Source of the DNA: Emydura subglobosa | Taxonomy: Eukaryota > Chordata > Testudines > Chelidae | Direction of reading: 5' to 3' | Length of the DNA stretch: 64,000 nt | NCBI GenBank assembly: GCA_007922225.1 | Contig: ML679970.1 | Span: 21,202,654 to 21,266,653, forward strand | In this document: piece after piece, positions 12,101 through 24,100 of the stretch | How positions within the stretch are numbered: the stretch's first letter is position 1 | Layout of the letters: every line of letters begins with the position of its first letter | Translations under genes and position numbers: made by a program | The notes under the pieces: model-generated | The model's input: only the letters and a program-made list of their open reading frames with translations | Told to the model about the DNA's origin: nothing | Databases searched by the model: none

Positions 12101-15100
12101 AGGCAGCAGCACTGAAAAGCTGTTTGTTACCTCGAGGCAGTTTCCAGGTGAGGATGTAGCCGGTGGTCCCGGGAGCCGGAGTCCAGGTCAGGGTCACAGA
12201 ATCTTCTCGGCTCTCCGTCGCCCGGAAATTGGTGATTCGGCCCAGAGGTGCTGGAAGGGCCGGAGCGGAGAAGGAGGTGTAGCGTGTGCCTCCCACCCCA
12301 GCCCAAGGGACTGGTGCCGCCCCGATCCCCAGGAGTGAGGCTGGGGGCTGCAGGGCGTGAACCCAACTGCTGCCTTCAACTCACCGGGCAAGGAAGGGAT
12401 GGGGAAGCGCAGTTCCGCATGTCCCCACAGGGAGGTCCCTGGCTCCAGGCCCGGCTCAGCCAGAGTGGGGTGCTAGGGAGCAGGACGGGGCTCCCTAACA
12501 GCCAGGAGCCGGCTTCTAAGCCTGCTAGGTTGACTCAGACCCCAGAGAGAGGGCAAAGCCCGTCCCATCCCCCACTCCGATGGCCAGAGGGTCCCTTCCA
12601 GGCCCTCAGAGCCTGGGCTGGGGCCAGGCTGCCCATTACCGGTGTTGGCAGCGATGCCCACGGACTCGCTCTCCCGGGACCCCACCAGGCTGGTGATCCG
12701 GATCTCGTAGCGCTCTCCCACCTCCAGGCCCTCGACATCGTAGGAGTTGATGTAAGGGGCGAGCAGCTTGCTCCTCTCCGGCCCCCCTGTCCCGGGCGAG
12801 AGACAGGGTTACAAAGGGCAGGGTGTGCAGGAGAGCTGCAGCGGGAGGGAGGGCGGGAGGAGCTCACCAGCTGCTGGCCTCCAGCTCAGGCGGTATCCAG
12901 TGCTGCCCGGCACCGGGCTCCAGGCGAGGCGAATGCGCTGCTCCGAGGAGTCGATCACCCGCAGGTTCCCCACAGGCTGGACTGGGGCCACCTCGGCTGC
13001 TGCAGGATGGCAGCAACAAGGAGGGACGGAGTCAGGGGAGTAGAGACTTGGCTGCAGCTGCCAGGCCGGCGTGCAGAGAGGCCGCACACCTGGACCCAGG
13101 TGTCCTGACCCATGTGGGCAGACTGGGGAGCACTGGGCTGGGTTCCTTAGCTTCCTCTCAGGGCTCGGAGAGATGCCACAGGGCTAGGGAAGAGCTCCCT
13201 GGACGCTTGCAGGGGCAGACTTGCTGCTAAGCCCCTGGCACGGGCATCACCACCTCCAGCTCCCACAGGAACCGCCCGCCAGCTCAGGCCACACATCTGG
13301 GAGCCCCACTTCCCTGCCCACACCCCGCTGGGGGGGCACCACCGTGGGACAGGAAGCCCTGGGCAATGGTGGTCACCGACTCCACCCACCCACAGTCAAG
13401 GCCAGCAGGGATCCAGGCCTCCCATGGCAAGGCATTAGCACCTACGTGTGGTGACGGTGATTGAGACAGGGTCACCCTCACGGTTCCCAATCAGTGCTGC
13501 GACCTTCACCGTGTAGCTGACCCCACCCTCCAGGTTGAGGATGTCGAAGGAGCTGGTGTTACCAGGAACCAGTTTGCTCATCTCGGAGCCCCCTGCAAAG
13601 GCACAGAGGGTTAACACGGCGCCCAGAGCGGGACAGGGCCAGCTGCCGCGCAGGGATGCCAGCTTCGCTCCCAGTGCCCCACGAGGAGACAAGGCCGACT
13701 GCCAGCAGGGATCCAGGCCCACCATGGCAAGGCATTAGCACCCCCATGTGGTGACGGTGATGGAGACAGCGTCACCCTCGCGGTTCCATCGGTGCTGCAA
13801 CCTTCACCGTCTAGCTAACCCCAGCCTCCAGGATGAAATGTCAAAGGAGCTCCGGGTGCCAGGAAGCCTTCTGCGAGCTGGTGATGGCAAGTGATCCCAT
13901 CTCGTTAGGGGAGGGAGAGATTCGGGGCATGATGCCCAGCTCCCAGGTTTGTGCCACTCAGATCACGGCGAAGAGAAGAGACTCCAGGGCTGGAGGCAAA
14001 GGCCCTCGGTCCTTCCCGCGTGAGAGCAGTGGGGCGATGGGAGCTGTAGGCCAGGGCAACCACGGGGCTCCCGAGCTCCCTGCACAGCGAGGGCAGACCT
14101 GGGCAGAGGTTTGAGGACATGGGCACCACAGGCAGTGTGGGGACCTGGCTGGGTACTTTACCATCCTGCGGGCTCCACATCACCCTGTAGGCTGTCGCCC
14201 CGGGCACTCCAACCCAGGCTACCCGGACAACGTTGCTCCTGGACGAGAGGGCCTTGAGGCTGGAGACCATCCCCACCTGCTCAGAAGCTGTGAGAGAGGG
14301 CGGACGGGATGCCTGGATTACTAAGAGATCAGTATTGCACAGTGTCATAAGGGGCAGGGAGAAGCTGCGCCCTGGGCCAGGCCAGCCTCACCTGTTCTAG
14401 CCGTGATGGTGACGGGGCTGCCTTCCCTGCTGCCGAACAGGGCCGAGACCCCAATGACATAGACAGCCCCGGCCTGCAGCTCCTCGATACTGAAGGAGGT
14501 TCTGTCGGCTGGCAGGACCCGGGAGATTTCCTGGCCTGGGGGAGAAGCACAAGCTGCAGGGGTTGGATTTCACAGGCAGGGGCGCACTGAGCTGCTGCGA
14601 CAGACACTCCCCAGGCCAAGCTGCTGGGGGCAACTAGGGAGCAGCAGCTGTGTCAGCCTCGCAGCAGGAGCACTGCCTGCATTTCGTGGCCCCACCCCAT
14701 CCAGTGGAGAGGGAATGGCACCAGGAGCTGCCATTTTGATGTGACCCACCAATCTGGGAGCAGCAGGGGCCAGATTTCCAGTCTGTGCTCTCACCCTCCC
14801 GCTGCTCCCTGGGGTCTCCTCAAACAGGGCCTGGTGAGTCAGCCAAACACAGGCCACTGAGCATGGAAAGGCCAGACCAGACCCCACCCTGCCTGCAGCT
14901 GGCACTGGGCTGCAAACCTCCAGCAGTAGGATCTGCTCTGTGGGGCTGCAGCCTATTCCCAGCTTGGACACAGCCAGCCCGACTGGCTCCAGAATGGGAC
15001 AGGGCAGCAACAGACCCCAGGCCAAAGGCACTGCAAGCTCTGGGCTGCCAGTGAGCAACGGGGATCCTGTCACTGGCTCGAAGCAAGAAGCCAGGCACAG

Positions 15101-18100
15101 ACACCAGTTCCCTGCTCTACCCACTAGACCATGTGGCAGCTGGATGCCTCCTAGCAGAGGCAGATGGGTAATGGGGGCATCCCCCAAGGCAAGGAGCCAG
15201 TCTGGATAGTCTCACCTGAGCCCACACACATTCAGTACACCTACCATCACTCGTCCGCCACGTCAGCTTGTAGCCAGTCGCCCCAGCAAGCCCACTCCAT
15301 GTGACCCTCAGCTGGTTGGGTCTGATTTCAGCCACTCGCAGGTTGGTGATGCTGCCCACAGATGGGGGATCTACAGGGCCAGAGAGAGCATCAGCCCAGC
15401 CCCCAGAGACTCGTCTGTCATGCCTGGTTCCCCCCATCAGAGGCCAGGAATAGACCAAAGGCTGCACACCCAGAGCCTTCACTGGGAGAGCTGGACGCCC
15501 TGCCGTGGTGACACCAGCCCCGCATGTTTGCTGGGAGAGCTGGCCTGTTCAGGCAAAGTGCTGAGCCAGCTTGGTGACCCCTGAGTGCTAGCCATGCCCC
15601 CCCAGGGCTCCCCACGCAGACGTACCCAGCTGGATGGTGATGGTGGCAGGGTCACTCTCCTGGTTGCCCACCAGCGTTGTCACCCGTACCAGGTACATGA
15701 CTCCCTCCTTCAAATCCTGCAGCTCAAAGAAATTCCGGTCGCCCGGGATGCGCCTGGTCTCCTCCGAGCCGTCTGCAGCAGGGGAGAGCACAGGGGAGTC
15801 GGCCTCCGTGCCCCAGCAGTGAGCGAGGCTCCCACAGCACGGCTACCGTAGGGTGGGGTGGCCGGAGGAAGGGCTCTCAGACACTCCGACGTTCCCAGGG
15901 GAGAAGGCCCTAGTGTACTGGTGCACGCCAGCCCAGTACCAGAGCCCGTGTCACAGCCGTCTGCAGCCACACCCTGCCCCTCCCTAGTCCCAGCCCCTCC
16001 ACCTGCTTCATCACAGCAGCTCACAAGCCCCACCCTGCATCATCCCACAGGATCCAGCCCCTCCACCCAGTCCCATGCCACTGCAAGACCCGGCCCCTCC
16101 ACCCTGCTCCCCCCACAGCCTCCCACAGACCCTGCCCCATTCTCCCCCGCTTTTATCCATGTTCCACGAGGTGACTCAGCAGCAGAGCTCTGCTGGGCTA
16201 AGAAAATGTCTGGGCATTGTCCTGCTGTTAAGTGGATAGCAGCAGGCACGGCCCCCATGCCACAACCTATCCAACGCCCATGCCAACACTCTGCCACCCA
16301 GCTCTTACCCTGCCTGTTGGTGATCACCAGCTTGTATTCAGTGGCCCTGGGTACAGCACTCCACAGGAGCCGCACGCGGCCCGTGCCCACGGGCACCACT
16401 TGCAGGTTGGACACGCTGTCTGCTGTTGGTTCTGCCATTGAAACACAAGGGAACCCCCCCAGTCAGACAGAGCGAGACCAAGGGGCCTGGCCCAACGCCT
16501 GCTGGGATGCAGGAATGACTGCCCCAGGGGAAAGGTGGCGTTCCCAGCCCTGGGGCAAGGGAGGCCTCACCCCTCTGGAGTGGGGGTGAGGCCAGGTGCA
16601 GCACGCACTGCTCATTGAGTGAGGGTGGGCTGGGTGCAGCACGCACGGCTCATGAGCACCCTGGGTGCCTGTTCTAGAGAGGCACCGCTAGTGGTTAATG
16701 ACTGCTGGGCCTGCTGCTGAGGGGAGGGAGCCTGGGAAAGGAGCTAGGAGAAGAGGAACCCACCCCTGTGTGAAGGAACAAGGGCCCACCTCCCACCCCC
16801 CACCCATGCCCCAGTCAGAGCCCCCAGGGGTGCTGGAAGGAAATCCCATCTGCCTGCACCCAGGCCCAGCTGCACGGGACGGGCACAGTCAGTCCAGCCC
16901 GGCCTAGCTAAGGCTGACGCAGACCGATCTCAGCACCCGCCTACCCACCCACGGAGCTAGCCGGCACTCACCGATGAGGACGCTGAGGGAGGCGGCGCTG
17001 CCCTCGCGCCCACCAATCAGCGCAGACACACGCACTACATAGGTGACCTCCGCTCTCAGGTCCTCGAGCTCCAGCGTGGTCTGGGTGCCTGGGATCTGCA
17101 AGGTCCTGTCGGTGTCGTCTGTGGAGGTGACAGGAATGGTGGGGGGGCCCAGGACTCCCTTGGGATCTGACGTCACAGAGGGACCCTGAGGTGGCTGATG
17201 CGATGTCCCTGCTATCCTCAGACCTGGGTACAGAGCGCTGAACCCCCACCCACTGGCCAAGCCATGCTGACCCCAGGGCCGCCTGGGCCTTGGGGCCCAG
17301 ATCTCCTGGCTGGGGAGCTGGTACCACTCCTTTCCCACCACATACACACACCTGGTCCGATCAGCAGGGGAGCACACTTCAATCAGAGCCCGCTCGCGTG
17401 GCCCGAGAATCACACATGCCATTCCATAGCTCCCAGCAGGGGGTGGCCACGCTAGTAGATGCCCAGCCAATGGTGCTCTGGAGGAATGTCAGGCCGGGGT
17501 GGCTAGAGCAGCTGGGGCTGCTGGACTGGGGACAGGTAACTCTCCCACTACTGAGCATGGGCTTGTGAACACGTGCTCCCAGTCCATGGCATCAGTTCTG
17601 TGTCACACAATTCAGACCTAATAAGTGCAAGGGAAACCTTCTGAATGTGACCCCAGTGAAGTAGACACACCAATGCCTGCCTGAGTCTGCCAGCAGCCTG
17701 AAACAATATCGCAGAGGTGGGAACTGCTCTGTTCACATCAGCGTGGAATGTTGACTCTGAAACCTAATGATTACAGTGCAAGTGCTAACACTTAACTATT
17801 TCAGTGCTGTTGCCTGTTTTAGTGGAAGCATCCAGCTAATGGGTTTATGCCAAGAATCCAAGCTGCCTCCTGCAACTATCCAAGGGCCAAAAGCCCCAGC
17901 AGTCCCCTACCCAGCTTCCCTATAACAGCTTCCTTACAACGCTGTGCAGAGAATTTAATGTAGGAACAGCATGGAACTCATAGCAGTGAATAGCCAAATA
18001 CGCAGCACAAATGAGGGCAGGGGAAGACGGGGCATTGTACTGCGGGCTTTAGTCACGCGCAGAGTTAATGCCATCAAAACCTGCAGTCTCAGATTTAGCA

Positions 18101-21100
18101 TCTACCTCAGAATCTCAGCCAGCTACCCACATGCCCCCAAGCACTCAGCCACACGGCCAGTACCAGCCAACTACTACACAGTTCACAAGCCCCTGTCCAT
18201 CCTCCCAGAAGGATCGGAAGATGAAAGCGGAGAGGACTGAAGCGCTGCTTTGCAGAAGCACTGGTGTGGTGTGGATCGCTGACAGGACGGTCACTACCAC
18301 AACTGCAGATAACCCATGATGTGTTCTCCAGGGCGGTGGCCAGTCCCAGTCCCCCCATCAGCACCCTGAGGAGACTGAGCCTCAAATGCCAGTCAGGAGG
18401 CAGGTGGCACTCGAGAGTCAACTCTGGATGAGTCTGGAGCTCCAGCCTGCAGCCCCAACTCCGCCGCAACCCCAAAGCTCTGCCCCTCCCGCCCGCCACC
18501 TCCCCCCCCAAGACTCACCCTGGGAGCTGCGCAGCACAATCTTGTACTCGGTGGCACCTGGGACCCCAATCCAGGCTAGCCGGATCCTCTTCCCCAGGGT
18601 ATCAATGACCCGCAGGTCAGAAATGCTGCCTACGGGGGGCTCCACTCCTGGAAGACAAGACAGCGCTAGGGCCAGGGCTCGGAGCTGGGGGGACAGAGCC
18701 TGAAACACCATGCAGCACTGGGAGGGGAGAGTGGGGCACCACAGGCCCACGGCCCAGGCAGAACAGCACTGGCAGGGCCAGGAGATCCTGCCCTCACCCA
18801 ACCCATGGGGTTCCTGGAACCCCAGCTGCTGCAGGGACAGAGGCCCCAGCGCAGGGCATGGATCTGTTTGATCACTATTTGCCCAGCACTGAAGTCACTT
18901 CCTTTGAAAATCCGCAGCTTAGGAGCTGCACTCAAATAGCACAGGGGAAGGAGGCGGGTCTCTCAGCCCCACACAGTCCAGGCACGGAAGGGGGCCTCAG
19001 CATTGACCCCATCCATGCTGCCAGGCCAGAGCCCAGAGGGGTGAGCCAGGAGCAGTGCAGGGTCCCCTGTGCTGGGGAAGTCACTCACTTGGAGGGCCAC
19101 CCACCCCAAAATGGGGCAGGTAGGATGAAACAGAGCCACTTGCATTGTGAACTGGGCACCTCCAGGCTCTGGTGTCCCTCCTCCAGTCCTTTCCCCTCTC
19201 CACCTGTGTGGGCCCCAGGGGCATTCACTCACCTGTCTGGGAGATGGTTACAGGCGTGGCCACCTCCCTCCCATCATACAGCGTGTAGAGGGTGATGCGA
19301 TACTCCGTGGCTGGCTGCAAGCCGGTGAGCTGGTAGCTGTTGATGTTGGTGGGCAGGGACACAGTCTGTGGCGGCTCAGCACCTGAGAAGTAGAATGACG
19401 GGGGCAGTCACATGCTGCTTCCCAGCCCTGAATCTCAGCACACCCCTCTCCCCTTCTCCATAGTCCTCCCAGGTGGACCCCTGCCTGCACCGGCAGCTGG
19501 ATTCCCCTAAATTGCCTGCTCTGACTGTGAGCCAGACCCAGAGCCCAGCTGAGCCCGTGGAGATCAGGATCTAACATCCTACCTCCACCCAGTCGCGAGG
19601 CATCTCAGCTTCCCCGGTAGCCTTCCCTTCCCCTCCCCATGCCATGGGGATCTGCTCAGCCCACCTGTTGCTCTTCTCCATTCCAACCGGTAGCCCCGGG
19701 CTTCGGGGATGATGTTCCAGGCCACCTGGATGGATGTTGGACCCAGAATGATGGTCCTCAAGGACTGGACTATGCCCGTTTCTAGAGGAAGGACAGACAG
19801 ACGGCCAGGCTGAGCTCAGCATCATGAAGGCTCTCGACAGAGCCCAGCCCCCATGGGGGAGAAACACTTCGGCTTCCAAATCCACCTCCCAAGCTGAGCC
19901 TAATGGCTACGGTCCCCTCCAGAGCAGCCCCTCGGGAAGTGAGGTGGTGAGTCACACTCAGTGCCCACCAGCACAGCTGTTGTTATTTACCCCTCAGGCT
20001 GGGCTGCGTGCTCCTAAGGAAGGGTCCTTCCCTGGCAGCTCCCGGAGGAAGCCAGCTTTGGGTAGAGATTCAGTCTGCAGGGCTGGGGAACTGGAGGCTA
20101 CACTGGCAAGAGAGCCACTATGCCAAGAAAGGGGAAGAGGAGGGAGGGACAGCAGGCTGGGGAGACGGCCACTCCACTCCCTCCCGCAGGCTGCGCTGGG
20201 GGTGACATTGGTACATGCATGCTGGCCTCCTGCCTGGGTGGGGAGTGGTGACCCTTCGCACTGGGCCAGCTGCCTCCTGCCCCCCCTCCTTCCCCTCGTG
20301 CTGCCTCCTGCCATCCTAGCATCCCTGCCTGTGGGGTTCCCAGCCTCATGGGGCCGTTCATGAGCTTGAATCGAACACAAACGGCCTGTATCCAAAATCA
20401 TTAGTAACGTCCCAGGCTCACAAGCCCAGTGGCCTGGAAAGGCCCAGGAGCCCTGGCAGGGCTCTCCTGAGCTCCCTACAGAGGGCTTCTTCTTGCCCAG
20501 CCTACCCCACGGTGGGTACCAGACCCAGAGCAGCCCCAGAGGCCAGGCCTGGAGCAGCTGATGCTCCCTGCCAGAAAAAGACACAGCAAAAAATAACTCC
20601 CCATCTCCCTCAGAACATGTCAAGAAACATCTGTGCCATGGGGTCACCCCCAGGGCTGAGCACCACCTTACAATAAGGGCCTCCCTCCTTCCCCAGGGAC
20701 CTGCAGGAAAGGCATGGCTACTGTGCCCTGGCCAGGCCAATGGCATTAATCCCCCAGAGACCCAGCCAAGGACACTACGGGCAACCAGCAGAGGTACCAT
20801 CAGGGCTGCTTCTGCAGGAGCTACCCAACTCTCCTCCCCACTCCACTGTGGGTACCACCTCATCCCCCTCCCTGGCCACAACAAAGTGATCTCTCAGCCA
20901 GAATCCTCCCAGCCAGAGTTGCTACCTCCCCCCGTGCATCGCTCTCCCATGAGAGGAACACCAGCCAAGCCTGGAGCCATGCGCTACTTTGTGCTGCCCC
21001 AGCTGCTTGCTCTGTTGGTCTTCCTGATATACCCAAAGTGTAAGCTCTGGGGGGCCAGACCTCTCTCTTCATTACATGGGCATGTGTGTTTATGCCAACT

Positions 21101-24100
21101 GGCGAGGGGCACAGATGGTTTGCATAGGGGCTACAGGGGCCTCCTGGGTCTGGTACGTACATGCTAGCTCACCAAAGAGTGCCACGCAAGGTCACAAACA
21201 AAAGCCACTCATCAGCAATATCAGAAAACGCAGGGGTGGTGTAAGGAGTTGTGTACATACACTGAAAATTATGTTATCTAAGGACTGTCTCTAAGGGATG
21301 GGCCACCAGCAAAGGTGAAAAACAGGTTTTCAGTCAGACGAAAAACGTTTCTCTATTTTCATGGAAATCGAGTATTGTCTGGTTCACAAGGGGTCTCCTC
21401 TCACCAGGCCGAACTGAATATTAACGAAGGATTGTAACGTCTTCAAAGGAGGAAAAAGTAAAAAGAGGATGAAGCAAACAGTAGGTAGGGAGAACAATAC
21501 TTGAGGCGCACATCAAAGACTTGCGCTAATATATCTGGGGGCATCTTTCACCTAGGAAGCCACTGGGCAGTGAGTTTACTTCATGAAAGAGGGGTCTCCC
21601 CCAGAGTTGGCTGAAAAAACTAGTAAGAACATTGGGTGAGATCAGCTTCTTCAGACAGGAGGAGAAGTTCTTAGTGAAGTTATCTAGAAAGCTTGTCATG
21701 ATTTTGTTTTCTGTGTAACCATTTATTTCCAGCAGTCTTACTTGCTGTCACAGGAATCTCTGTTCTTTAATAGTAACAACGAGAGTCCTGTAGCACCTTA
21801 AAGCCTAACAAATTTCTGCAGGCATAAGCTTTCATGGGCTGCAACTTACTTCATGCATCTGATGAAGTGGAAATCACAGATAGGAGGTATATATATATAT
21901 ACACATCTAAGGGTAAGAAACAACAATGGGGAGGGCAAGTGCTAACGTTGTTTCTTACCCTCGGATGTATATATATATATATATATATACCTCCTATCTG
22001 TGATTTCCACTTCATGCATCTGACAAAGTGGGTTGCAGCCCACGAAAGCTTATGCCCCCAGAAATGTGTTAGTCTTTAAGGTGCTACAGGACTCTCGTTG
22101 TTTTTGCTGTATACAGACTAAGCTGCCCCTCTGGAACTTTTGATAGTAACGCGACTCCTGTTTTCACTATCAATATATCTCAGTGCTGTGTGTCACACGA
22201 AGTGCTGGTCCTGAACTGACTCTGACAAGCTGGTGCATACAGTTCCTTGGGAACAACAAGCCTGGTAATTCTGGGGGTGCTCAGTGGGTCGGGGCTGGAC
22301 ACTGCAGGGCATGCTCTGAGGACTTGGGGATTGGCATGTGCCTATCAGTATCTGCGCAGAGAGAGGGAGGCTTGAGGGGGCCTGGAAGGCAGTGCTTGGG
22401 CTGCTGGTGGCTCATGGTTTCTGGGAGCTGATCCAAGACTGGCACTAAGGGCAGTGGTGGCAAAATGCCTCAGTCCTGGGGGTGTCATAATCTATACAGG
22501 GCTTGGCACAATGGAAGCCTGACTGGGGCCCCTGGCTGCTGCCACAGTATAAATACGACAGCTATCCCAAAGAGCCACCAGCTGCTTGGCACAGACCCTG
22601 CCCCTCACCCCTATGCCCAGGCACACACCTGTTCTTCTCCTAATGGAGGCTGTGGGCCCCTCCACTTGCCCATAAAGCGGAGCGACTGTCAGCAGGTAAT
22701 CTGTGTCAGGCTGCAGCCCTGTCAGCAGGTAGGAATTCTTGCTGGCATCCACATCAAATTTCTGAATGTCCTGGCCTAAAATAATCCAGAGCAAAAAGGG
22801 TTAGGGGACAGTTCCAGGCCATCTGTTCAAACGAGAGCTCCATGCAACACCAGACCAGACCAGACCAACAGCCCTTCCAGGCCGCTATCCCACCTCTTGA
22901 CTGCATGGGGCCAGAGCCATGCAGCTGATCCAGCACCCCTGCCTCCATGACACGCCTGATCAAGTCTGGCAGCCAGCCTCCCCCATACACCAGGTCAGAC
23001 CACAGCCCATCTCATCAGGATTTGGATTCTGAGCTGCCAAAGGGCAGCACCCTGCACCCAGACACATGTAGCTTTGTCAGTACAAGAATTGTTCATGTTA
23101 ATAGAGAAGCCGGGGGATGATTGACTAAAACAGCTCCTCCCACCCCAGACACAGGTGACTAACACGCAGGGCCTGATCCGACCCATCCTACACAAGCAAG
23201 ACTTCCAGAGTTCTATGCCCAGAGGTTTGCAGGACTGGGCCCTGCACCTGTGACCCAGGTGTGTGGGCCTTCCAGGAGGGTTTCAGCAATGGGCTCTGTA
23301 CAGATGATGGGGCTGACTCTGACAGGAAGCCGCACAAACCCCAAAACGCTGGGAGAGGTTGTTTCTAGGGGCATACTAACACCTTTCTGGATTTACTGGG
23401 CCTGGTTAATCAAGTGGGGACGATTCGGTGTGTTTCGGGTGGAAGGAGAAACCCCCAGAGCAGGGGCTTGCAGAGAATGGGCAGGCAGCCTGGCGCAGGG
23501 CCCCTTCCCACCCATTCCCCAAGGCAGTAATGCCCCTGGGGCTAGCAGAAGGCCCAGCAAGAGAGCATGCATGGATCTGCATTGCCTTCAGTGTGATAAG
23601 AATTCTTTTAAAGAAGTTCATTGCCCCAGCCCCATTGATCATTCCAGTCTTCCTCTCCCCCCGCCCCCCGCTTTCTTCCTCTCACTCAACCCACTGCTCA
23701 AGCTGCGCTGCCACCCACCCTCCTCCTCTTCTCCCCCTGCACGTGCTGTCCTGCCACTCGATTCCCTTCTGCCTTCGGCATCCTGGTCCCCTTCTCCCCT
23801 CAGCATGCTGCCTCACTCGCCTCCCCTCCATCCACTCCGGAAGCTTCAATCTCTTCACACTTCACCAGCAGGTGCTCCAGTTTGGGACCCTCTAGCTCAT
23901 AACGCACGGACTACAGAAGAGTCCTGTCCCATGGAAGGGGTGTATCTGATGTGCTGGAAGAAAGGCATGCCAGCCCCTCCCCCCCACTCCTTAGAGCCTG
24001 CACCACAGCCCAGCACACTGGGCCCCCACCATCCAGCCAGGAGGTCTGGAGAACTGGGTCTATTGTTCAGTCTACAGCATCTTCCCACTGGTTTTGGGGA

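Noticed and set aside
14288..14325. Alternative acceptor TTAG further right of the FN3-8 exon
   Set aside because: It would add residues not seen in the family at the domain start. The CTCACAG site gives the expected start and phase.
20980..21167. Plus-strand peptide starting [18 protein letters not shown], like a signal peptide
   Set aside because: It sits inside a COL7A1 intron, the frame loses any pattern after the hydrophobic start, and there is no promoter or splice support.
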